Part shown: positions 12,590-22,626 of the stretch, one piece after another
How positions within the stretch are numbered: position 1 is the first letter of the stretch
Layout of the letters: the number at the start of each line of letters is the position of its first letter
Source: Endomychus coccineus
Taxonomy: Eukaryota; Arthropoda; Insecta; Coleoptera; Endomychidae
Assembly: GCA_958510875.1 (NCBI GenBank)
Contig: OY294070.1
Location: 20,079,631 to 20,143,630, forward strand
Direction: 5' to 3'
DNA length: 64,000 nt
Made by a program: the position numbers and the translations under genes
The notes under the pieces: generated by a model
The model's database searches: none
Told to the model about the DNA's origin: nothing
The model's input: only the letters and a program-made list of their open reading frames with translations

Positions 12590-12708
12590 ATGATTCGTCC
12601 AAACATAGATCGAATATCAGTTTTTATTGTGGCATTTTGTGATTCCAGTTGTAATTTTGATGTGGCCAAAGATTCTAATAAATTCTCCGTTGCATACTCG
12701 GATGCCAT
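12590..12708 (-). CDS. possible first exon, unknown protein
   Basis: An ATG at 12708 opens a frame beginning MASEYATENLLESLATSKLQ and continuing with a hydrophilic, helix-prone stretch (ESQNATIKTDIRSMFGRI). Composition then turns AT-driven, as if coding ends near 12590. The amphipathic character suggests a short coiled-coil protein, but I recognise no family, and no strong splice donor is evident at the expected place. It could be a chance frame. It lies antisense to the decayed plus-strand coding region further right. Confidence 0.25.
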
Positions 12709-13429
12709 TTTCGGTGTACGTCTATCCGAGTGGCTCGCAAATATTAGGCGTTATGAAGAAAGTTTATAAAAATTAAACAATTTCAACCTTATCTTGTCGC
12801 CCGGCGATTATTTTCATGGTTTAAAATTAGAGGAAACAAAATCGAAAATAGTGGTTTCTGGGGTGTAATAATAATAATAAGTCAGGAATTAAACAGGTAT
12901 GCAAGTAAACATAACACGTATTTTGGTGTGATAAGAGAGAAAAGAAAGAAAGAAAAAATAATGTATAAATATACAAAGATAGAACTTGCTGAAGGAAAAC
13001 ACATAGTAACTGTTTAAAAAGTAACAAATTATCATTATAACCCTGTTTCAATTATACAATAATTATTTATGAATATCAAATTAAAATTAGAGGAAATGAG
13101 CAAAACTTTTATCAATCATCTGTTATCATAGATGGTATTTCAAAAATAATATACCATAAGATATATTGATATTGATTTTAGATGGTTGATAAACCTCCCC
13201 AATTGTACTTGTGGTTAGTTACCTTAAAAGTCAGTCTGTTCTGGCGTTTTCATATTTATAAATAATCACCAGACCAAAATTTCCCAACACCAGATGGTAG
13301 CAATTCCATCTAAAATTTACTCTTAATAACCGTATAAATCGGCACGATAAAAAAGGTACAAGGTCATAATGTATAGTTGACTGATGGTTGGCTTTGAACT
13401 CCTGATAACTCATACATTATGCTTCATGA

Positions 13430-15473
13430 ACGTCAACCAAAAATTGAACTATTAGTTCAATTCTGCTACTACTGGAAACATATTAGGGAACTTGATGATT
13501 TTCCTGCAAGGTTGCCAGACTATGTGCAATATGATCAAACCATTTCTAACAAAAGCAGCTTGATAGCTCTTGTATAAATGGGTGCGTGGGTGACTCTTTT
13601 CTATTATGAATCAAGCTTTGCATTGCAATACACGAGAACACCTCTACAAAATCCAGCAATTGATTCAAAACAGTTATTCAATGAAACCCAATTGAAAAGC
13701 AGTAATTCAATTCATAGGTTATTTGTTATTCCGTGTATAGAAAATGATTATTTTTGAGACTTCAGAAGCTAACAAACAACTTGATCAATTTAAAACTGCA
13801 TCAACAATTTTACATAATCAAGCAGGCTAAAATGAACAAGCATCAGCCAGCACAGAATCCTCATTTGAACTTATCAATCGAAGATGAACATTTTGAAGTG
13901 AATTGAAGATATCAAGAACTTGTTTTTGTATAAGAAGTTGTAACTTATTTTAATAGCCTTCACTTTTTTTAGAAATCCCTTTTCTTCAATTGATGTACCG
14001 GAATATCAAAAATTATCTTGGTCAAGGGTAGTTGTGGAATCTAAAACGTGTGTCTTACTTTACGTTATCAAAACTTGTGTCAAATTAATTAATTTGAAGA
14101 TTCTAAAAGTGAGAAATTTCGCAATTTTATACGAATGTTTATAACACTCAGAAGTCTCTAGCGCTTTAGACTCCGGGATTTTAACGTGGCCTATCAAACT
14201 TAGAAGGTTCGAATTGTATAAAAACACAATTGCATGAACGCCAGACGTCCTATGTAATTAGCTACGAACGTAATCATTTTGACATATGCCTCGAAGAGCT
14301 CGCTACGCGTCAGTTAGAGTTTATACTTTTTACCGCGATCTTGTTAATTCGGGGCCGTTTCATGCCCCGTGCGGCCGGCGCCAGTTGGGTATAATTTTGG
14401 TAGCTAGAAAATTCCCTTTGGTACGGCGCACGTTATACGCGCGTAGCTGAGACCTGAGAGTACCTGTTTCTATTTCAATTACATTTTCCTATTTAATCGA
14501 CATTTTGGGGCCCGAGACTATGCTATTTAGTTGGCCCCGTTCATACACTAACGACATGGAGCGAAAACCGCATGAAAAAGTCCTCGTAAAGACGTTCTAT
14601 GTTCCGAAGATTTGCACTTTTCTAACTCGCGAGCTACGCGCTCCTCACGTGAACGTCATTCGATTTATCGGAAATTAACCAATTTAAAACAGTTTTCGAT
14701 CCCGTTTGTGGCTATTGCGACCTTGTAAAAGGTTCAAAGTTAACATTTCGTTTTACAATCCACAACCACCCTTGACCAAGATAATTTTTAATTTGTAGTT
14801 CATTATTGTTTTGCAACTAAAATAAATAGGTATGAAATTTGTAGGTTATTGATGATGTCAGTGTGACAGTGACACAATTATTTCAAAGTAAAGTAAGACA
14901 CACGTTTTAGATTCCACAACCACCCTTGACCAAGATAATTTTTGATATCCCGGTACTTCATTATTTTCAAAGAAATTTTTTTTTTACTTCTTCATCAAGT
15001 TAATGGTACATTTAGCTGATTGCTAATAGGCATGTACTTCATGGACATTTGGTTACATTTAATATTGAATAATTCTTCATTCTACAATGTAACTATAAAT
15101 GAAGATAACATCTACTAGCGTGGATGCAACAGAATAAATAGCTTTTTGGCAGACACATCTAATAATTTCATATGAAAATGAATGAAAGATTCAAGAGAGC
15201 AGTCAAGCTACAATGAAAATGTATCTCGGATATAAATTGTACCAAAATAGCTCCAATAAATAACCTACTTCTTTTGATTGGCTTACTTATGCTTTACCAG
15301 TATAATGACCAACATCAAAAATGCAACTTCAACTATTAGTTCATCAATCCCATTAACTATAAAGGTTCAACTCATCTGCCAACCACTGGTTTAAGAACCA
15401 GTAGTCTACTAGAACTTATGAAAAGAGCCCTTAATGAATTAAAGGATGGTAGCGACTACGATATTCTGGATTA
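13430..15473 (+). pseudogene. decayed coding sequence of unidentified protein, interrupted
   Basis: Plus-strand translation from about 13434 reads like real protein: PKIELLVQFCYYW, then ELDDFPARLPDYVQYDQT, and after a stop GAWVTLFYYESSFALQYTR, SKQLFNETQLK and HRLFVIPCIEND. It then breaks up through shifts (QLDQFKTASTILHNQA). Protein-like sequence returns at about 15300 and, after a shift, ends THLPTTGLRTSSLLELMKRA ... SDYDILD with a stop at about 15473. A foldback element lies between. No introns are evident, so a processed pseudogene is likely. I do not recognise the parent gene; a mis-split intron-bearing gene is a weaker alternative. Confidence 0.45.
13995..14956. repeat. foldback element with ~70-bp inverted arms
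   Basis: Left arm 13995-14064 (GTACCGGAATATC...CTTACTTTAC) pairs with right arm 14887-14956, with few mismatches. A third, partial copy of the arm (CCACAACCACCCTTGACC) lies at about 14760. The core, ~14270-14660, is unusually CpG-rich for this genome and non-coding. The layout is that of a MITE or foldback transposon. No target duplication could be fixed. Confidence 0.75.
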
Positions 15474-16829
15474 ATAGAATTTTCTGTTTACAATATCGCT
15501 TCTATTTACATGATTAATAAATAAAAAGTATACAAACCTCTTTCCTCTCTGGATTGCAGTGTTTCAACTGAAATATGTCCATTATCTGATGTGTTTGCAA
15601 CTTTTTAAATCCAACAAGTACTGAATACATGCTTATAGCTTACCACCGTTTTAATACCACGGTTTCTAGCAGATTCATGTCTGTGTGGTAAAGGTATCCA
15701 CTCAGCACCATGAAGAAAGTAGGACAGAGGCCCTTATCAAGCCATGGGAACCTCTGTAAATTAACAACAGCATTTGAGTATCTCTTATGAAAAGGGAGGA
15801 AAACCGTTAAAAACGTTCATAAAAATACATTCCGGGTTCTCAAATTTTGAATATGTATTCATGTGCATGTGTTCATCTGATCTGCAACTATATTCAACTT
15901 TGTATTATGTATATGGGAAGATTAAACTGTTATAATTAATCTAACCCTTATCATCAGGTGACATAATTTGTCTAGAATAAAATAAAATCTACAAAACATT
16001 GATATCGCCTTGAAAATAAACCCCTTCCAGTGTAAATTCCAAGACAATTTAAATTTGAAAACCCATAGACATTAAAATGGAACATATAAAACAGTAGGTG
16101 TAACACCATCTGATTTTAAACCATTAATATCTAATATTACCTGATTTTGGGTAAGTTCGTAGATTAGGCTAAAACTATTGATTTTTCCATAACTTGACTT
16201 TATCATCAAAATGATAAAAAAGTAATTAAACACTTCAAAATTAAAAGTTCTATAACAAATAACGTGACTGACAGAAGAATTAAAAGCTAGAAAATCAATC
16301 GAAATCACATTTAAAAACTAACAAATAATTAGAATGCATATACATATTCCTTCATTTCTCAAAGCTAGGAAGGAATGATAAGCATTCAATTTTTGGTATA
16401 TTTCCTTCCCTAATTTCAATATTATGATCCCAATAATTGGATTTACAATTTTATGTCATAAACTTAAAACAATCAGATATAAGTGATATCCCATGTATTT
16501 TGTTTTGCATAGAAAATAACTATTTTTTGAGAATATACAAGTGAAAAAAATAACTTATGCATTTGAGGTTATGAAGATGTTAACCATTACGACTGTCTTC
16601 GTGATAAATTTAACAGGCAAGCACAAAAAATTACTAGCTCAAAACTCAATATTTCTATTCGCTCTTTTAACAATAATTATAAATAGAGATAGGGAATACT
16701 TGAAACATTACAGATATGGCTTGGTAGTGAAATTACAATTAAATACTATATGAGTAATGGATCACCAAAATTATGCTTTGTGTTAATCAACAAGGTTTAT
16801 AACGGAAATGTAAAAGAAATCTCACTTAC
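15474..16829. other. no gene recognised; likely cyclin L intron
   Basis: AT-rich sequence downstream of the donor at the end of cyclin L exon 2. I looked on the minus strand for the next cyclin-box segment (the GFCVHVKHPHK region) and did not see it here or further left. Confidence 0.5.
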
Positions 16830-17014
16830 TTGTTCGAATTGACTTGACGAATGTGGGTAAAGACGTTAATAACATCTCTGACCCTTCGAGGGGCTTCTTC
16901 AATTTTAGAAGCTAAGCATACACACGCCATCGCTGTATGATCAACAGGATGACGCACCAAGCTCTTGGAATAATAAAATCGTTGCAAGAGAACTTGTCCA
17001 GTAGCCATGGCTAC
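16830..17014 (-). CDS. CycL: cyclin L, coding exon 2
   Basis: The exon starts after a TTTTTGTAG acceptor with [18 protein letters not shown] and continues [38 protein letters not shown] and VNSNK. This is the core of the first cyclin box of cyclin L, including the conserved [12 protein letters not shown] helix that contacts the CDK. It ends at a strong GTAAGT donor (16829), leaving two bases of the last codon. Phase 0 entry joins exon 1 exactly (LPQ|VAM). Cyclin L pairs with CDK11/CDK12-type kinases and acts in nuclear speckles in pre-mRNA splicing. The later part of the box and the RS-rich tail are not in this window. Confidence 0.93.
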
Positions 17015-17091
17015 CTACAAAAATATCGGCCACAAAATTACAAACCGTCCAATTTGAGAAAAGCTATCAAATCAAGGATATATATACATAC

Positions 17092-17313
17092 CTGAGGCAA
17101 ATTGAGTAAAATCCCGGCAGTCTGTATTAATTCGCATCCATAAATGCGTAAATCTGTTTCTGTTTCAACACCGAGGCCATCATTTTGAGATGGTGTTGAA
17201 TTTAGCTTTTCATCTGGCAATAATTGATTTTTCAGTGATAGCACGATGTGGCCATAAGGTTTGCCGCTATTTTTAGCACTATTAGAAACAGAATCGCTTT
17301 TGGTAGACCCCAT
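17092..17313 (-). CDS. CycL: cyclin L, coding exon 1 (N-terminus)
   Basis: The ATG at 17313 opens 74 codons: a short polar leader (MGSTKSDSVSNSAKN), then YGHIVLSLKNQLLPDEKL, PSQNDGLGVETETDLRI and YGCELIQTAGILLNLPQ. This is the characteristic N-terminal part of cyclin L, where the DGLxxETETDLRxxGCELIQ segment precedes the first cyclin helix. The exon ends in CAG|GTATGT at 17092/17091 at phase 0, and the 77-bp intron to exon 2 is short. No upstream in-frame ATG is needed, because family members start with a similar short polar leader. The gene is transcribed away from Gbeta, so a shared or adjacent promoter region to the right is likely. Confidence 0.94.
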
Positions 17314-17989
17314 TTATTTATGGGATAAGAAGTTTCGTCTGAAAACGTTTTCACCACGCACAAAACAAAATGTCTACAAAAGTGTCATGGTCGTTCTTTA
17401 TGAAGCAAGAGGGAGACATGACGTCATTCAATTTTACAGAATCCTATGTTAATGTTACATCTGCAGTTCTCAATGAACAATACCATTGACAACAAACTGG
17501 TCTGCTCTATGGTTAATGGATAAAAAAGACAATGCTTCTACAACATTCATAAAGTTTTGAATAATCAAATAGATATTCATTAGTCAATAATCTTATAACA
17601 TATTTCCAACCAACTTACCACAAGGATTGCCTTGTTCACCCCCCCCCCCTAAATCCTGAATTACGTACCTATACTTCTCTCAGTATTCGGTACCTAAAAT
17701 AGTATTCGACGATTTATTTATAAATCAACACAATGAAACATTGTTGTGAAACAGTAGTCAATATTTATTTTTATACGAGTATTGAAATTGAATTGTGTTT
17801 TATTCAGAATTTATCATTCAAATCATAATGAATAAACATTTTATAAGTTCTTAAGCCCTATGAAGGTTATTATTACGGACACTACATAGATAAAAACGAA
17901 GAGTGACAGTGAATAATAGGTACTATTGGACGTTCTTGCAAATATACACTTTTAATGTTATAGGATCACTGGCTTAGTAAGGAACTTAA

Positions 17990-18165
17990 CCGATATTCCC
18001 TGGTATCAGAACGCTTGCCAACAGATGGCGACAGTTTCCCTCAGATGGCAGTTCTGACGTCATATTCGGAGAGTAGAATCGTTACGGCAAGGACACCGGC
18101 GATCTCCGCGCACCGCACCCAAGTAGGCTAGTGAGATCAGTAATACGGGAATAAAAAACAATTGT
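17990..18165 (+). promoter_or_regulatory. candidate Gbeta promoter / untranslated first exon
   Basis: This is a GC- and CpG-rich patch in an AT-rich neighbourhood. It holds a perfect CRE-like TGACGTCA at about 18055 and ends with AATTGTAG|GTGCGTG, a plausible splice donor. The Gbeta coding exon at 31044 starts with untranslated sequence after a strong acceptor, so a non-coding first exon must lie upstream, and this is the best-looking site. It is also the divergent side of cyclin L. Inferred; transcript evidence is absent. Confidence 0.35.
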
Positions 18166-18470
18166 AGGTGCGTGAAAAGTAGCGTTTGGCTTATGAATAG
18201 TTATTTAAACAATTGCACATGTTCATAATTAGTGGACAAGTGATTTTGCATGGGTGTAAACGGATGTATTCGTGATTTTGTGACCACTATAGGATAGTAT
18301 AGTCTGGAGGGATAGGTTGGATTTAAATTGTTCGGAAAGTAAGTATTCAATCCCTCACATTCCTTTATTAACACCACCAAAATGGTGCAAATCATAAATC
18401 ATTGCATCGTACTTCGATCGTATGTAGAATTCAACAGAATTGAGCGTTTGTAGCAGGTGTAGGGACTGTC

Positions 18471-18515
18471 ATGGCGGACGTCATTTTATTTTTATTCTGG
18501 CTTAAAAAGCCGATT
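18471..18515 (+). CDS. possible tiny first coding exon, unknown gene
   Basis: ATGGCGGACGTC in a good start context opens MADVILFLFWLKKPI and runs directly into ATT|GTAAGT, a near-ideal donor. No partner exon was identified. It could be an alternative 5' exon for a plus-strand transcript, or coincidence. Confidence 0.2.
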
Positions 18516-20239
18516 GTAAGTCCTTGTTTACACTTTGTATATAGTGTTATTTCACTTAGGAACTTTATTATTACCATTCGCTGGTGGTTTGCCGAATTTA
18601 ACGTTATAATTATTCATCGGTGTAGGTGTGTCTTAAAAAACAAATCCTAATAATAAAAGCATGGCGCGAATTTTAAATAACCCCAATACAAATTTCAGTG
18701 GAGCGTTAAACGGGTAATATGCAGCTATGTTCCTGGAGACGGTCATCATTGTGAATTTTTATTTGTTCTATAATCAATTATGCTCTAGATTAACTGAAGT
18801 TGTTGGTAATATTACTTATATATTAATACGAAATGTGTCAACTTCCTGTATAGAACCAACAGCGATTACCAAGTATTGATATCTTGAGTAAATATTGACA
18901 TATCAAAATGTGCGTTCCGAGAAGATAACAATTTCTGTCTTTTCTCCAGCGTTCCAATGAGATTATTCTTTATAACATCAAATGTTGGTATATAAGGCAC
19001 AGATTGTTCTATACTCTGTCCCATATCTGCTATGGTACTATGTATTGTTTTGAAATATTTTTCGAATAGTTGATATTTCTAGACAGGGTGGGAATGCAAC
19101 TGGCAGTATGAAAGTACCAAAAACTCGTATAATCTTGCTTCCAACTTTGAACGATGCTGAAGAGAAGAAATTCTAATCGAATCGACCGATTATTAATAAT
19201 CGAGCAAAACTGGAACAAATGCATGTGGAACTTCACTTAAATAGGTATAGGTATGCCACAAACTTTTTCAAAGGGTGTGGTTTACAAAAAAGTGGTAAGC
19301 GCAATTTTTCTTTATCCAGTTTCATTTTTTCAGCATTTCTAGTTGAAAACGTTTTTTTCAGCATTTGTTAATTCTAATTTGCGATAAATTGTAGTTCATT
19401 CGTGTAATCAGACTAATTATTATGTTACTATCATCGGTAATACGGTAATTTTCAAGGCTTCTGGTACTCGGGAAATTGTCATGTTCGTCGTGTCAATCAT
19501 CACTGTTTAATTTCTCCAGTCCAGATAACTAAACGTTTTTGGGTTCATTTGGGATTCCGATCTTGTAATATAAAATCCCATGATAGCCAGAAACATTCTT
19601 GAGTCCAATTTTATATTAGCCATTGCGGATTCAATTTTTATTCTTATTTTAGATTTAACTGGAAGCCGTGATTTGCAGACAAATTTCTCGATAAACTTTA
19701 TCAATCAAACGTGATGGCAAAATACCAATCCAAATAATTCGGATCAGTGGTGTTGATAATAGTACTAATACAAAGTTTATTGTTTATCTTTCGGTTTATC
19801 TTGAAATTGGAATCATCAGCGATAACATAATTTTCAAGGCTCGCCAAAACTAAAGTACATAGCATAGTAATATCAGGGAGTACTTGAAATAATGATGATG
19901 GCGGGAAATACCGTGAAGTAAAATTGTAGAATGTAATATTGAAAATCGAAAGAGCCTATAAATATCATTAATTTGAGTCCTGCGCTTATATAATATTAAT
20001 AGGTAACCTTACAATTCCACCTAAACTTATTTCGTAGAAGGATAGTGAAGGGTACTTTTAAATCAATCAAAAGGTAAGGGAGAGAAAAAGGTTGGGAAGC
20101 GCAGGTGTAAGTGAATAGTCAACTAATGCAGCTTATCCATGAATTTTTTTCTAGACATAAAATTATTGTGGTAGGTTCGTTCTTCTCTAATTGTCTAACT
20201 ACGGGCGACTGCGGAGTTGATTAAGCTAATAGTGTAGGA
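18516..20239. other. no gene recognised
   Basis: AT-rich sequence without protein motifs, tandem repeats or terminal inverted repeats that I can support. It lies in the presumed first intron or upstream region of Gbeta. Confidence 0.45.
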
Positions 20240-20774
20240 CAGGGGTCTCCAAACTACGGCCCGCGGGCTAAATCCGGCCCGCCAGTGTCGTCAATCCCGC
20301 CCGCAACACCTAATGGCTTATTGTTGTTGTTGTTGTAATAAGTTGGATAAAAGACACAGAATTATAATAACTTGGTTTTATTTACTTGCTAGGTAAAGCT
20401 TAATGACAAGTACAATACGCAGAAAATTTAACTTGAGCATTATAACTAACAAGTAATTGAAATGAATCCCACTAACATTATAAACATTATAACTAATGCC
20501 ATTTATGTAATTGTGATTTTCCACTGGCAATAGTTTGTAGTTGGGGACCAATTTTACTTGTACCAATTATTAAAAGAGATTTAAGATGCTCATCGGTTAA
20601 CTTAGATCTGCAAACATTCTTCGTGTACTTAATACACAAGTAAGTAATATCAAAAACAGAAAACAGCCCACGAGCAAATTTATGCAAATTATCAAATTGT
20701 ACCAGTGGAAGATTTATAAAATTCCAACAAAGATTTTGATTTTGTTCTTAATAGACCAGGGTCGATAATTTTTG

Positions 20775-21640
20775 AAACTCAAAAAAAATAATAGTAGGAT
20801 GGAACCCATTGGAAAAGGAAGAGAATATAACAAAAATGAAAGGAAACATAATGTACGGGCGATTTGAGGTCGGGATGTGGAAGGGGGTGAGTTTTTAACG
20901 ATAAAAAACAGTTTATCTCGATTTCCGGCAAAACTACAAGTCCTATTGAAAAAAGGAAAATGGCAAAGTTGTAGGTAATAAAAAGATCTACAACTTTTGT
21001 ACCTACACTTTTTTCACATAACCTCAAAATTTATGTGAAAAATTCAAATAACTCAAGTTTTTGGTTTTTTATTTTTATCTTTTACAAAAAAAAAAATTTT
21101 TCAACGGAATTTGGTGAAAGCTTACCTTTTTATGTCCCAAACACACTGTTATTTTTTTGATTTGAAATATTTATTTTTCACCTTATTTTGATTTAATATC
21201 GAAGTAGCACCCTAATTTTCAATCGAAAATTTTCGCGTCGAAATATCTGTTTTTTTAATAAAAGTCGGTGGACTTTTCGTTCGTTGAAATGTCTACTTTC
21301 TGATGGTGTAAAAAAAATTGCTATGGTAAATGTTCTCAAAAAATTCAAAGAAACGAAAAAAACTCGAATCCGAAAATCGTTATGTACAATTTTGAGCTAT
21401 TTATTAAAATTTATACTTTAATTACTCGAAAAAGATTCCATGTTACATTGAACAAAAAAATTACAAATCGAAATATACGAGGAAATATACTACTATAATC
21501 AACAACTAAATAAGTTAATGAAGTTAATATTTAATAAGACATCTACAATATTTTGAGAAAGTTTTAGAATCTTCTTTAAATTATATGAGTAGATGCCTAT
21601 TTATTGCTATTTTAAGATAACTTATATACCTGAGTGACCT
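20775..21640. other. non-coding insertion inside the older hAT element
   Basis: Between two colinear transposase segments lies AT-rich sequence with no coding trace, including ACTACAAGTCCTATTG and a second ACAACTTTTGTACC motif that looks like dispersed repeat material. I could not define its ends or class. Confidence 0.45.
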
Positions 21641-22618
21641 ACGGAAAATTTTAGCCCATCAAAAGGTATTTCATACAGAAGTGGGACAGGAGGGTCTGGA
21701 CCTTACTACCTGTTATTTCGTAGCAGCTTTAAAAAAGATGCAAACAAAAGAAGATATCGAAAAAGAAGATTTGAAAAATCTTGATTTCTTTCGCGATGAC
21801 ATCAAAGTCTGAGAAACGAGTATCAAAATTTATCTTCAAAGCACTCAAAGCTTCGATTGCAAAATCGAGGGGAAACTCAGTCTCAGTAGTGTGGCTGAAT
21901 ATGTTACCATGTTTTAAAATGTGTGAAACATTTTTTACGTGATTGTGATTGAAACAGTATTATTTTCTGTCGCTTCGATTTGATAGTAGTGTATAAATCA
22001 GAGAGAAGCTGGTTTTCTCCTTACAATTTCAAATTCAGTTAGTTCATATGTTTTGTCAAATCGACATAGAATGCTAACTTCCACAGCCATTCGCTATTTT
22101 GTTATTCGGTAAGAGGGCGAAGCTTTCATTCTCTAAAATTTCGACCGCTGCTCGAGGTTCAAAAATGCGCCCAAGGACTTTTCCGCAACTAAGTCAGCGT
22201 ACGGCAGTATGATATGGTAAGTCATTCTCTCCAATCTCTTCAGTAAACCCGCTGAATTGTCGGTGATTCAGCCCAGTGGATGTGATGAAATTAACAACTG
22301 ATATGACTGGTTTTAGAATGTCGGACATATCCAAACATTTCCCGCTCAAGGACTGTTGATGAATGATACAATGTAATACTAACGGTTTTGAACCACCATC
22401 ATTTTCTGCAGCCTTTGACACAAGAGCAACCACTCATTTATTTTTACCACCAATGTTTTTGCCTGCATCAGTAGTAAAAGGTTTGAACATTATTGACATT
22501 TTCAACTCCCTTAAAAATATCTCCCCCAGTAGTCGTGCCGTGAATACTATCAATATCAAGAAGTTCTTCATACACTTCATACCTTTTATCTATTCCTCGA
22601 ATAAAAATCAAGATCTGA

Positions 22619-22626
22619 GCAGTATC
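22619..22626. repeat. target-site duplication, left copy
   Basis: GCAGTATC directly abuts the CAGTGGCGGCTC end of the hAT element. The identical copy is at 25484-25491. Confidence 0.92.

Noticed and set aside
20321..20336. Short (TTG)n run and a C-run at 17639-17651 as possible functional elements
   Set aside because: Ordinary simple-sequence tracts with no associated structure.
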